Positions 26,522-34,839 of a stretch of 36,264 nt of DNA are shown here, one piece after another (positions within the stretch are counted from its first letter, which is position 1; each line of letters begins with the position of its first letter). The notes under the pieces are model-generated. The model had not been told where the DNA came from. It ran no database searches and worked only from the letters and a program-made list of their open reading frames with translations. The DNA comes from Thiotrichaceae bacterium (GTDB taxonomy: Bacteria; Pseudomonadota; Gammaproteobacteria; Thiotrichales; Thiotrichaceae), in NCBI GenBank assembly GCA_015490895.1, contig WFWY01000050.1:1-36264 (forward strand), given 5' to 3'. Made by a program: the position numbers and the translations under genes.

Positions 26522-26527
26522 ACTATA
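26522..26527 (-). promoter_or_regulatory. Candidate -10 element for the gcv leader
   Basis: TATAGT on the minus strand lies 18 nt before the first aptamer helix, suiting a start just ahead of the riboswitch. No good -35 is evident, so this is tentative. Confidence 0.3.
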
Positions 26528-26672
26528 CCGAGTCTTGAAATGAAACGCTACCGGAATCTTCTGGAAGAAACCGACGCAAAAAACGAGCCGTTTGTCGGGA
26601 AAGAATAGCAGATTTACATAAGCATATTATTATTGTCTAATATACTTATATCGAAGCTACTCTGATTTTTTT

Positions 26673-27218
26673 ATGAATACGAAGCGTTATTGCATGGTTT
26701 TTTCCTCCTTGCTGCTGCTCCTGATTGTGCTGGATGCTGCCAGGGCACAGGCGTTAGCAGGTATTCCTGATGCCTGGATTCGTTCTGTGCTGAAGAGCCA
26801 TCAGCAAGCAGGGAACCATCAGCAGGCGCTAAAGAGCCGCCAGCTTACCCTGAAAAGCCGGCGACAAAAGACAACCCGTATCGTTTATCAGCCCGCGATA
26901 AAAAAACGAATGTTGGCAGTGACGGCAACGGCCTACACTTCTCATGTAGCGCAGACGGATAGCACACCGGAAATTGCGGCCTGGGGAGATCGGTTGCGTC
27001 CAGGTATGAAGGTAGTTGCTGTTTCCAGAGACCTGTTGAATCAATATGGTTTAACCCGTGGCAGTAAAATCAAAATACACGGTTTGCCGGGTCATTATGT
27101 GGTGCTGGACAAGATGAACAAGCGATGGAGAAAGAAAATAGATATCTATATGGGCAAAGACAGGCGCGAAGCCTTTAAGTGGGGGCGCAGAAAGGTCACG
27201 ATAGAATGGGCAGGCTAA
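26673..27218 (+). CDS. 3D domain-containing secreted protein
   Basis: This 181-residue protein has a signal peptide (VFSSLLLLLIVLDAARAQA). A basic Gln/Lys/Arg-rich linker (about 38-75) and a C-terminal 3D domain (about 85-181) follow. The domain shows TATAYTS, DSTPEIAAWGDRLRPG, VVAVSRDLL, GLTRGSKIKIHGLPG and VLDKMNKR..KIDIYMG. It contains the three acidic residues that give the 3D family (double-psi beta barrel, MltA/Rpf-related) its name. Relatives act on or bind peptidoglycan. It sits divergent from the gcv leader and convergent with yggT. The start at 26673 is the only ATG ahead of the signal. Enzymatic activity is inferred from the family, not shown. Confidence 0.85.
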   Translation: MNTKRYCMVFSSLLLLLIVLDAARAQALAGIPDAWIRSVLKSHQQAGNHQQALKSRQLTLKSRRQKTTRIVYQPAIKKRMLAVTATAYTSHVAQTDSTPEIAAWGDRLRPGMKVVAVSRDLLNQYGLTRGSKIKIHGLPGHYVVLDKMNKRWRKKIDIYMGKDRREAFKWGRRKVTIEWAG

Positions 27219-27257
27219 CCCATCCACGCCGGTTCACGGTTTTGCGCTGATACTGGG

Positions 27258-27803
27258 TTACAGGCCAAATGCGCGGATTAGAATGAGTGCGATTTGTAAC
27301 AGCAAAAGAACCACAAGCGCCGAGAGGTCAATCATGCCGATAGGGGGTACAAGCTTTCGTACTGGCTTGAAAAGTGGCTCAGTCAGGCTATTAATCAAGG
27401 GTACGACAGGGTTGCCGTAAGTATTGCCAATCCAGCTAATAATAACCTGGATAATGATGGCAACAATGTAGATCCACACCAGCATACGCAGTAGATCACC
27501 CACCACAAAAGGTAAAAAACTTCCCGAGAAATCACCACCGGTAACCAGCGACAAGAGGATAAGCTCAATCACTTTCAGACCAACAATAGCAACAATAGCG
27601 GCGCTGTCTATTTTGCCAATGGCGGGGATGAAGCGGCGAAGTGGCTTGATAACCGGATCGGTGATTTTCACCAGAAATTGTGAAATGGGATTATAAAAAT
27701 CCGCACGTACCAGACCCAGCAGCATGCGTATCAGCAAAAAAGATATATAGAGGTTGAATAATGTATCAATCAGAAATACGAGTATTTCCTGTATGGCTGA
27801 CAT
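27258..27803 (-). CDS. YggT family integral membrane protein
   Basis: This 181-residue protein contains two tandem YggT units, each with a pair of membrane helices and an amphipathic helix. The paired motifs are ADFYNPISQFLVKITDPVIKP and GNPVVPLINSLTEPLFKPVR. YggT proteins are inner-membrane proteins of unclear role, sometimes linked to osmotic tolerance or division. The gene is 15 nt after proC with an AAAGGAG ribosome site, in the conserved yggS-proC-yggT order seen in many proteobacteria. Confidence 0.93.
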   Translation of the reverse strand: MSAIQEILVFLIDTLFNLYISFLLIRMLLGLVRADFYNPISQFLVKITDPVIKPLRRFIPAIGKIDSAAIVAIVGLKVIELILLSLVTGGDFSGSFLPFVVGDLLRMLVWIYIVAIIIQVIISWIGNTYGNPVVPLINSLTEPLFKPVRKLVPPIGMIDLSALVVLLLLQIALILIRAFGL

Positions 27804-27818
27804 GAAGGTCTCCTTTAA

Positions 27819-28631
27819 TTATGATTTGGCGAGTTCTTTGGCACGCTGCTGAGCAGCACTTAAGGCCTGTTGAAACAGCTCATGAAGGCCGCCCTGGTTG
27901 AGTACCTGCAAGGCAGCTTCAGTAGTGCCACCCCTGGAGGTGACTCGCTCTCTCAGTACAGCGACATCATCGCTGCTTTCCATGGCTAGTTTGGCTGCTC
28001 CCAGCGCGGTTTGCAAGACCAGTAAGCGTGCTTCTTCCTGTTTTAGTCCAAGTTGATTAGCCGCTGCCTGCATGGCTTCCATGACCAGGAAAAAATACGC
28101 GGGGCCGCTACCTGAAACAGCTGTCACAGCATCCAGCTGGTCTTCATCTGAGAACCAGAGTGTAATACCAACAGCACGCAAAATGGCTTCAGCATCACTC
28201 CGTTGCTCATCTGATACCTGGGCATTGGCATAAAGTCCGGTTGCGCCTGCCTGTACCAGTGCAGGCGTATTGGGCATACAGCGAACAATGGGTAGCTCTG
28301 TACCCAGTGCCTGGCTAATTCTGTCTTCTCGGACACCGGCAGCAATGGAAACAATCAACGGCTGCGTGGTTTGAATGGTTTCGCGTAAATTTTCACAGAC
28401 AGAAAGAAGTAGGTGAGGCTTGACGGCAAGGACAATAATGTCTGCCTGAAAACAGGCGCTACGATTATCCTGAAAAACCTGCACGGTCGGCCAGTTTTTT
28501 TGAATGCTATCCAGTGCCAGGGGGTCGGGGTCGGCGATATGCAGTTGCAGCGTTGTGTTGTCCTGAACGAGTCCAGCAATCAGGCTGCGTGCCATATTAC
28601 CTGCGCCAATAAATGTGAGGGTTTTGTTCAT
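27819..28631 (-). CDS. proC: Pyrroline-5-carboxylate reductase
   Basis: This 270-residue enzyme catalyses the last step of proline synthesis, reducing pyrroline-5-carboxylate with NAD(P)H. It has an N-terminal Rossmann motif (FIGAGNMARSLIAGL) and VKPHLLLSV. The C-terminal domain has MPNTPALVQAGATGLY, AVSGSGPAYFFLVMEAM and the signature VTSRGGTTEAALQVLNQGG. It lies between yggS (48 nt upstream) and yggT. Confidence 0.96.
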   Translation of the reverse strand: MNKTLTFIGAGNMARSLIAGLVQDNTTLQLHIADPDPLALDSIQKNWPTVQVFQDNRSACFQADIIVLAVKPHLLLSVCENLRETIQTTQPLIVSIAAGVREDRISQALGTELPIVRCMPNTPALVQAGATGLYANAQVSDEQRSDAEAILRAVGITLWFSDEDQLDAVTAVSGSGPAYFFLVMEAMQAAANQLGLKQEEARLLVLQTALGAAKLAMESSDDVAVLRERVTSRGGTTEAALQVLNQGGLHELFQQALSAAQQRAKELAKS

Positions 28632-28679
28632 GGTGTATTCAATTATCCTGTTGAATCGTGCGGTTTCGTATGATCTGCT

Positions 28680-29372
28680 TTATGTTGCCGGGCGTTGTCC
28701 AAAAATGGCAGTACCAATACGGACAATAGTTGCTCCTTCTGCAATGGCTGCTTCCATGTCCTGAGACATTCCCATGGACAAGGTATCCAGATTATAGCCT
28801 TGCTGGTTCAAAGCTTCCATGGCTTGCCGGACACGGGCGAAGGCTTCCCGTTGTTGCTGAACCTGGCTGGTTGGCGCGGGGATAGCCATCAGGCCGCGTA
28901 AGCGTATGCCTTCAAGTTCCTGTATTTGCTCTGCTAACGCTGGTAACTGTTCAGTATTAACTCCCGATTTGCTCGCCTCAGCACTGATATTAATCTGGAT
29001 GCAAAGATTGATAGCCGCTTTGTTCGCAGGCTTTTGTTCACTGAGACGACGCGCTATTTTGTAGCGGTCGATAGAATGTACCCAGTGAGCGATATTGGCA
29101 ATTAAAGGGGTTTTATTGGACTGTATGGGGCCAATAAAGTGCCATTCAATATCGGCCTGGCGAAGGCGCACCGCTTTTGCATGCAGTTCCTGTGCGTAGT
29201 TTTCTCCAAAAGCACGTTGTCCACATTTATAAGCGGCTTCAATGGCAGCAACCGGGTGGTGTTTGCTGACGGCGAGTAACTGAACGCTATTCGCTTGTCG
29301 TTGGTAAGTGGCTTCGGCAGATTTGATTTGCCTGCCGATTGTCCGGAGCGGGTCACAAAAAGAGCGGTTCAT
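28680..29372 (-). CDS. PLP homeostasis protein YggS (PLPBP)
   Basis: This 230-residue PLP-binding TIM-barrel protein helps keep cellular pyridoxal phosphate levels in balance. Lys37 in LLAVSKHHP is the PLP lysine, with FGENYAQEL, WHFIGPIQSNK, LCIQINISAEASKSG, GLMAIP and SMGMSQDMEAAIAEGATIVRIG. It starts the yggS-proC-yggT operon and is divergent from pilT with about 50 nt between, a widespread gammaproteobacterial arrangement. Confidence 0.95.
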   Translation of the reverse strand: MNRSFCDPLRTIGRQIKSAEATYQRQANSVQLLAVSKHHPVAAIEAAYKCGQRAFGENYAQELHAKAVRLRQADIEWHFIGPIQSNKTPLIANIAHWVHSIDRYKIARRLSEQKPANKAAINLCIQINISAEASKSGVNTEQLPALAEQIQELEGIRLRGLMAIPAPTSQVQQQREAFARVRQAMEALNQQGYNLDTLSMGMSQDMEAAIAEGATIVRIGTAIFGQRPAT

Positions 29373-29422
29373 ATGGTACAGTGACGAAAATCAATAAAAA
29401 TAATAAAAAGAGAATAACCTCG

Positions 29423-30475
29423 ATGGATATTACACAACTTCTCGCCTTCGGCGTAAAAAATAACGCCTCTGATTTGCATCTTTCTGCGGGTCTCCCTCCG
29501 ATGATTCGGGTGGATGGGGATATGCGCCGTATTAATATGCCGGAAATGGACCATAAAGAAGTGCATAGCATGGTATATGACATTATGAACGATAACCAGC
29601 GTCGGGATTATGAGGAGAAGTGGGAAACAGATTTTTCCTTTGAGCTGCCAGGTGTTGCCCGCTTTCGTGTCAATGCCTTTAATCAAAACCGTGGTGCAGC
29701 AGCGGTATTTCGTACAATTCCCAGCGATATTCTGACGCTGGAAGCCTTGAATGCACCGTCTATTTTTAAAAAGCTCGCCATGAAGCCACGTGGCCTGGTT
29801 CTGGTTACAGGGCCAACAGGTTCGGGTAAATCGACTACTCTGGCTGCCATGATTGATTACAAAAATGCGGTTGAACATGGTCATATTTTGACGATTGAAG
29901 ATCCGATTGAATTTGTCCATACCAGCAAAAAGAGTCTGGTTAATCAGCGTGAAGTGCATCGAGACACACAGGGCTTTGATGAAGCGTTACGTTCAGCATT
30001 ACGTGAAGACCCGGATACCATTCTGGTTGGTGAAATGCGGGATCTGGAAACGATTCGCCTGGCTCTTTCTGCGGCAGAAACCGGACACCTGGTTTTTGGT
30101 ACCTTGCATACCACCAGTGCGCCCAAGACGATTGACAGAATCATTGATGTTTTCCCGGCGGCAGAAAAAGACATGATTCGTGCCATGTTATCAGAGTCGT
30201 TGCAGGCTGTTATCGCCCAAACGCTGTTAAAAAGAGTGGGGGGAGGCCGCGTAGCCGCGCATGAAATATTAATCGGTACACGTGCTATTCGCAGCATGAT
30301 TCGGGAGAACAAGATTCCACAGATGAAATCTGCACTGCAAACAGGCTCCAGTGATGGCATGCAAACGCTGGATCAGTGTCTGAAAGATCTGATTGGCATG
30401 GGGCAAATTACACGTGAGGATGCCTTGCAGAAAGCAGATAGCCCGGAAGCCCTGCAAGATCACGCCAGAGTTTAA
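29423..30475 (+). CDS. pilT: Type IV pilus retraction ATPase PilT
   Basis: This 350-residue hexameric ATPase powers pilus retraction and twitching motility. The N-terminal PAS-like domain starts MDITQLLAFGVKNNASDLHL. The core has Walker A GPTGSGKST, Asp box TIEDPIEF, Walker B ILVGEMRD and His box TGHLVFGTLHTTSAPKTIDR. The C-terminus has AIRSMIREN, the PilT-type AIRNLIRE motif. I chose ATG 29423 over an in-frame ATG at 29339 because the latter lies within yggS's divergent start and the family begins MDITxLL. It heads three consecutive ATPase genes. Confidence 0.96.
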   Translation: MDITQLLAFGVKNNASDLHLSAGLPPMIRVDGDMRRINMPEMDHKEVHSMVYDIMNDNQRRDYEEKWETDFSFELPGVARFRVNAFNQNRGAAAVFRTIPSDILTLEALNAPSIFKKLAMKPRGLVLVTGPTGSGKSTTLAAMIDYKNAVEHGHILTIEDPIEFVHTSKKSLVNQREVHRDTQGFDEALRSALREDPDTILVGEMRDLETIRLALSAAETGHLVFGTLHTTSAPKTIDRIIDVFPAAEKDMIRAMLSESLQAVIAQTLLKRVGGGRVAAHEILIGTRAIRSMIRENKIPQMKSALQTGSSDGMQTLDQCLKDLIGMGQITREDALQKADSPEALQDHARV

Positions 30476-30499
30476 ACCCGTTAACAGAGGATTGTCATT

Positions 30500-31657
30500 A
30501 TGGATCGTGATAGCGCGATACAGTATGTACATACCATGTTGCATGCCATGCTGGAAAGAAAGGGGTCAGATCTGTTTATTACTGATAACGCACCTCCCAG
30601 TATCAAGCTAAACAACGAGGTAACTCCTTTGTCGGATAGCCGGCTGAAGCAGGATCAAGTTCGTATGCTGGTGCGTTCTATAATGAATGACCGGCACTTG
30701 AGGGCTTTTGAAGAAAATATGGAATGCAATTTTTCCATCAGCTTGCCAGGGGTCGCCCGGTTCCGTGTCAATGCCTTCACGCAACAGGAGTGTGCCGGCA
30801 TGGTGTTGCGTCATATCCCGAATGATATTCCAAAGTTCAAGAGCCTGGGTTTGCCGCCCATTATGCAGGAGCTTACCCAGACACGTCGGGGTTTAATCAT
30901 TATTGTTGGTTCTACGGGTTCCGGTAAATCAACCACGCTGGCAGCCATGATTGGCTACCGCAATGAAAATACAGCGAACCATATAGTGACTATTGAAGAC
31001 CCGATTGAATTTGCCCATGAAAACAAGAAGTCTATTGTAACGCAGCGGGAAATCGGTGTGGATACGGCGAACTATGAAATAGCACTGAAAAATACGCTAC
31101 GACAGGCACCAGATGTCATCTTGCTGGGTGAAATCAGGGACAGGGAAACCATGGAGTATGCCATTGCGTACGCAGAAACAGGTCACCTTTGTATGACCAC
31201 CTTGCACGCTAATAATACCAACCAGGCACTGGATAGAATTATCAACTTTTTTCCTGAAGAGCGTCGTACACAAGTATTAATGGATTTATCACTGAACCTG
31301 AAAGCGGTGGTTTCCCAGCGTCTGGTTCGACGTGCCAGTGGTAAAAGCCGAATTCCGGCGGTCGAAATACTGATTAATTCACCGCTGATGAGTGACCTGA
31401 TCCTGAAAGGAGATGTCGCAGGAATCAAAGAATTGATTAGCAAGTCCAATGAGTTGGGAATGTGCACTTTTGACCAGGCCTTGTTCCGCCTGGTGGATTC
31501 AGGTGTTATTGATATCAAGGAAGGACTGCGTCATGCCGATTCGATAAATGATCTGCGTCTGCAATTAAAACTCAATGGACGTGAAGCCAAAACATCTGAT
31601 GTATTCAGAGGAACAGAGAGCATGTCGGTGGAAGCATTAACCGATAATTTCCTATGA
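30500..31657 (+). CDS. pilU: PilU-type pilus retraction ATPase
   Basis: This 385-residue PilT/PilU ATPase has N-terminal KGSDLFITDNAPPSIKLN, Walker A GSTGSGKST, TIEDPIEF, ILLGEIRD and TGHLCMTTLHANNTNQALDRI. The C-terminal half, with EILINSPLMSDLILKG and HADSINDLRLQLKLNG, matches PilU rather than PilT. PilU assists PilT in forceful retraction and depends on PilT. It follows pilT by 24 nt and precedes the third ATPase gene, so co-transcription is likely. Confidence 0.92.
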   Translation: MDRDSAIQYVHTMLHAMLERKGSDLFITDNAPPSIKLNNEVTPLSDSRLKQDQVRMLVRSIMNDRHLRAFEENMECNFSISLPGVARFRVNAFTQQECAGMVLRHIPNDIPKFKSLGLPPIMQELTQTRRGLIIIVGSTGSGKSTTLAAMIGYRNENTANHIVTIEDPIEFAHENKKSIVTQREIGVDTANYEIALKNTLRQAPDVILLGEIRDRETMEYAIAYAETGHLCMTTLHANNTNQALDRIINFFPEERRTQVLMDLSLNLKAVVSQRLVRRASGKSRIPAVEILINSPLMSDLILKGDVAGIKELISKSNELGMCTFDQALFRLVDSGVIDIKEGLRHADSINDLRLQLKLNGREAKTSDVFRGTESMSVEALTDNFL

Positions 31658-31693
31658 GGTCACGAGACCCCGAGAGCTGTGAGAGGTAGCAAC

Positions 31694-32815
31694 ATGAAAA
31701 TATCACCCTATCTGGAAGAAATGGTTAAACGGGATGCCTCCGATCTCTATTTGACGACAGGTGCCAGGGCAAGCCTGAAAGTGATGGGAGAGATGCAACA
31801 TTTGACCAGGGAAGAAATGAAGCCTGGCAGTATTGCAGTACTGGCCAAGGATACATTAACAGAGAAAGAATGGATCGACTTTCAGAAAAACAAGGAAATG
31901 AACAAGGGTTTATCCGTTGTAAATATCGGACGTTTTCGGGTGAATGTGTACTATCAGCGTGGTGAAGTATCCATGGTGGTGCGCCATATTCGTTCAGAGA
32001 TTAAAAGTCCGGATGAGCTGGGTGTTCCCGCTATACTGAAGAAACTTGTCATGGGAAAAGAAGGGCTAGTGCTCTTTGTAGGGGCAACAGGGTCAGGAAA
32101 ATCAACTTCTATGGCATCATTAATTCAATACCGTAATCAACAGCATGCTGGCCATATATTAACCATAGAAGACCCGATAGAGTTTGCCTTCAAGCATAAC
32201 AAGTCCATCATTGGCCAGCGTGAAATAGGCTTTGATACCCTGAGCTATAAAAATGCTATGCGAGAGGCTATGCGGGAGGCGCCGGATGTGATTATGGTGG
32301 GAGAGACACGGGATACCGAAACAATGCAAGCTGTTCTGGGATTCGCGGATACAGGGCATCTGGTGATCTCAACCTTGCATGCTACCAATGTGACTCAGGC
32401 CATGGAGCGTATTCTCTATATGTTTCCGGCAGAGCAAAAACATCGGGTGCTAATGGATCTTTCCCTGAACCTGAAGGGTATTGTTGCCCAGAAACTGGTA
32501 CCCGATACACGCGGAAGTGTTGCGTTAGCGACAGAGGTACTGGTTAATACTCCCTTCGTTGGTGAAACCATACGCAAAGGTAATTTACAGCAACTCAATG
32601 AATTGACAGAAAAGGGAGCCAGTGACGGGATGCGTAGCTTTGATCAGTCCCTGCTCGAATTATTTCGTCGGGGTAAAATTAGCCGTGATATCGCACTGGA
32701 TAATGCAACGTCAAGAAACAACCTGGAATGGCAACTGAGCTTTAATGAAACAGAGGATGGTGACTATCAGACCACCGGCAACGAGGCGGAAAAACTGCCC
32801 GAGTTACATCTGTAA
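31694..32815 (+). CDS. Third PilT/PilU-family ATPase
   Basis: This 373-residue paralogue of the preceding genes is closer to PilU in the C-terminal part (LVNTPFVGETIRKGNL) but diverged. Walker A is GATGSGKST, with TIEDPIEF and TGHLVISTLHATNVTQAMERI. The Walker B region reads IMVGETRD, where PilT and PilU have GEMRD or GEIRD. The N-terminal KRDASDLYLTTGARASLK matches the PilT/PilU start. The ATG at 31694 with AGAGGT at good spacing is preferred to a GTG at 31679. A tandem third copy is unusual. It may be a specialised retraction motor or a regulator of the other two, and may have a degenerate N-terminal half (residues 40-90 are divergent from PilU). Confidence 0.88.
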   Translation: MKISPYLEEMVKRDASDLYLTTGARASLKVMGEMQHLTREEMKPGSIAVLAKDTLTEKEWIDFQKNKEMNKGLSVVNIGRFRVNVYYQRGEVSMVVRHIRSEIKSPDELGVPAILKKLVMGKEGLVLFVGATGSGKSTSMASLIQYRNQQHAGHILTIEDPIEFAFKHNKSIIGQREIGFDTLSYKNAMREAMREAPDVIMVGETRDTETMQAVLGFADTGHLVISTLHATNVTQAMERILYMFPAEQKHRVLMDLSLNLKGIVAQKLVPDTRGSVALATEVLVNTPFVGETIRKGNLQQLNELTEKGASDGMRSFDQSLLELFRRGKISRDIALDNATSRNNLEWQLSFNETEDGDYQTTGNEAEKLPELHL

Positions 32816-32932
32816 CTAGCCGTAATAAAGGTAATTGTAATTGTTGTCTGAGATGAGCTCTCTGCTTGTGGTCTGTCGCACAGGATCAGTCACAGACGGG
32901 GAAGTAACGCGTTCTTGATGGCGTTGAATTTA

Positions 32933-33052
32933 GGAGGCTGTCCAGAAACAGGTATCTAACAATCATAGCCAGCACATGTGGTTCTGGTTGGAAAAACAAA
33001 CCACTATATATTGATTGATGTTTTATACTTTCGAGTTTTCGGACAGTCTCCC
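32933..33052. mobile_element. Candidate 120-bp MITE with imperfect terminal inverted repeats
   Basis: The left end (GGAGGCTGTCCAGAAAC, from 32933) and the reverse complement of the right end (GGAGACTGTCCGAAAAC, from 33051) match at 14 of 17 positions. The interior of about 85 bp has no transposase ORF. The same end motif recurs at 36173-36190 (GGGAGTTTGTCCGAAAAC), 16 of 18 identical to the right end. That supports a repeated mobile family. No clear target-site duplication was found, and the parent IS is unknown. Confidence 0.6.
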
Positions 33053-33072
33053 AGGGTAGAATTATTGTCACT

Positions 33073-33126
33073 ACTCAGCGTAATGATACACAAGATGGTA
33101 AGTTTTTGATTATCAGGGCGCTGAGT
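33073..33126. repeat. Dispersed repeat copy B, 54 bp with 8-bp inverted ends
   Basis: Positions 33073-33119 match the reverse strand of 13024-13070 at 41 of 47 positions. Unlike copy A, this one has perfect 8-bp terminal inverted repeats, ACTCAGCG (33073-33080) and CGCTGAGT (33119-33126). It lies 10 nt past the phosphoribulokinase stop. Confidence 0.7.
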
Positions 33127-33135
33127 AATTACGAA

Positions 33136-34023
33136 TTATTTACCGTCGATCATACGATGAATAATAGGCGTTAGAATAACCTCCATTGCCATTCCCATTT
33201 TCCCGCCTGGAACTACAATGGTATTTCTGCGTGACATAAATGAATCATTGATCATATTAAGCAGGTAGGGAAAGTCAACATCGCACTTTTTGGGGTCTTT
33301 AAAACGAATCACAACAAAGCTTTCATCCGCAGTTGGAATCTCTCGAGCGATAAAGGGGTTAGAGGTATCAACAGTGGGTACGCGCTGGAAGTTGATATCC
33401 GTTCTGGAGAATTGAGGTGTAATATGCTGGATATAGTCCGGCATGCGGCGCAAGATGGTATCGACAATCGCCTCTTCAGAATAGCCGCGTTCTGCATTGT
33501 CCCGATGGATTTTTTGAATCCATTCCAGATTAACACTCGGTACAACGCCTACGCCCAGATCAACCAGTGAAGCGACATCGTAGCTGTCACCTTTTACCAT
33601 GCCGTGTAAACCTTCATAGAAGAGAATATCAGAGCCGCTTTCGATATCTTCCCAGGGCGTAAATTCACCCGAGGCCTTATTACAGCCCAGGCGTGCGTTA
33701 TGTTCCGAAGCTTCCTCGTCATTGTGCAAGTAGTAGCGCTTCTTGCCAGTGCCTGTTTGTGCATAATCGGAGAACAGTTTTTCAAGCGCAGCGAAGTCAT
33801 TGGCTTCCGGGCCAAAATGGCTGAAATTATTATTACCATCTGATTCTGCCTTTTTGACGGCATCCTTGAACTCATTGCGGCTCAGGCTATGAAAGCTGTC
33901 ACCCTCGATAATGGCCGGGTTAATATTTTCACGACGAAAAATGTTTTCAAAGGCACGTTTTACAAAAGTGGTACCCGCACCGGATGATCCTGTAACAACA
34001 ACGATAGGGTGTTGTTTTGACAT
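33136..34023 (-). CDS. Phosphoribulokinase (bacterial class I)
   Basis: This 295-residue kinase makes ribulose-1,5-bisphosphate from ribulose-5-phosphate with ATP, a key step of the Calvin-Benson-Bassham cycle. It has a P-loop variant GSSGAGTT (residues 12-19), EGDSFHSLSRNEF with the catalytic Asp, ILFYEGLHG and the conserved KIHRDNAERGYS, RRMPDYI region. The length is that of bacterial octameric PRK (prkB/cbbP). AAGGAG lies 8 nt before the ATG at 34023. No rubisco or cbbR gene is in the window. It implies autotrophy, in line with soxB. A uridine kinase-like function is excluded by these motifs. Confidence 0.95.
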   Translation of the reverse strand: MSKQHPIVVVTGSSGAGTTFVKRAFENIFRRENINPAIIEGDSFHSLSRNEFKDAVKKAESDGNNNFSHFGPEANDFAALEKLFSDYAQTGTGKKRYYLHNDEEASEHNARLGCNKASGEFTPWEDIESGSDILFYEGLHGMVKGDSYDVASLVDLGVGVVPSVNLEWIQKIHRDNAERGYSEEAIVDTILRRMPDYIQHITPQFSRTDINFQRVPTVDTSNPFIAREIPTADESFVVIRFKDPKKCDVDFPYLLNMINDSFMSRRNTIVVPGGKMGMAMEVILTPIIHRMIDGK

Positions 34024-34839
34024 AATGAACTCCTTGAGAACTGAATAAATTTTTAGACTACGTTTTAGGCTGCACTGGGTGTCACCTGCTTTAAATTCCT
34101 GATAACCCTGGTCAGAATGCTTTTAATGATGGCATTTATATTTCTGCTAATAAGTAGTTTCGCATAGATTCACTGGACGAGTGGCCCAACTGAACCCCCC
34201 TTTTTAAGGAGACTCTGTATCGTTCTTATAGCAAACGATACGGGATCGGGTCACGTGACTCTTTGTGCATAAAGGTAGTGAAGTGCATGCATTCTACCTA
34301 AATTCTCTAACTATTCCAGTGACAGTTTTTCTGGAAGAGAAGAGTCATCAGCGTTCGATACACCGTTTATCTTGTAAGTTAGACATCTGGTCGGTGATGG
34401 TGTCAATATCGCTTAGGGGTTGCTCTATCAACGTGGGCAAGAGTTTTCCACATTTTCTGTGGAAAACTTTGTGCATAACTTAAGAATATCTCATTCCGAG
34501 GGCTTAAAATAAGGGGGCTTATCAAATTGGTTAAAAATTAATCAATTATTTAATTGTTGTTTATAATCAATAGGTTGGTTTATGTCAACAAAAGGATCCG
34601 TTGGCAGGTCTGATTTTTCTCTCTGTCATGTGCGCGACTTGATGTTGGTTGTGTATAAAAACAAGTCTACGGTTGAGGAACGACTACTACATCTAGTGTA
34701 TGAAGCAGGTCGTGATATACAAATCTTTCTGGTATTGATCGTTGACAAGCCATTTCTTCTTCCCGCCTGTAATCGCTACGGCTGTCTACTTCCGGTTCTG
34801 GTAGACTAGCCTGTCATTTCCCAAAAAAAGAACAGCGAT
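34024..34839. other. 816-bp noncoding region with palindromes and DnaA-box-like words
   Basis: Two short ORFs (34265-34483 and 34582-34809) lack ribosome sites and family resemblance, so I treat the segment as noncoding. It contains GTATCGTT/AACGATAC (34217-34224 and 34234-34241), a perfect 10-bp palindrome GTCACGTGAC (34250-34259), and a perfect 11-bp inverted repeat (34442-34452, 34458-34468) with ends reading TTTTCCACA. TGTGCATAA occurs twice (34264-34272, 34470-34478), and an AT-rich stretch spans about 34520-34575. The left part should hold the phosphoribulokinase promoter and the right part that of rimO (TATAAT near 34562-34567). Confidence 0.5.
34442..34478. repeat. Perfect 11-bp inverted repeat with adjacent DnaA-box-like sites
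   Basis: Arms 34442-34452 and 34458-34468 are exact complements around TTTTC. Each contains the word TTTTCCACA in opposite orientation, one base from the DnaA box TTATCCACA. Immediately after, TGTGCATAA (34470-34478) is an exact match to the reverse consensus TGTGNATAA. No poly-T tract follows, so a terminator is less likely. Confidence 0.6.

Larger units (their letters stand above)
32816..33135. other. 320-bp gap occupied mainly by two small repeat elements
   Basis: Between the third ATPase gene and the convergent phosphoribulokinase gene no ORF is credible. The segment 32933-33052 is a TIR-bounded element and 33073-33126 is dispersed repeat copy B. No strong terminator was seen for either flanking gene, and the repeats may serve as the 3' structures. 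Confidence 0.55.

Noticed and set aside
26417-26608. 63-codon plus-strand ORF over the riboswitch
   Set aside because: It is the antisense of the glycine riboswitch aptamers.
32886-33071. 61-codon minus-strand ORF across the 120-bp element
   Set aside because: It spans the element ends and flanking DNA; composition does not resemble a transposase fragment.
34265-34809. Two ORFs (72 and 75 codons) before rimO
   Set aside because: No ribosome sites, no family resemblance, and the first runs through the perfect inverted repeat; treated as noncoding.
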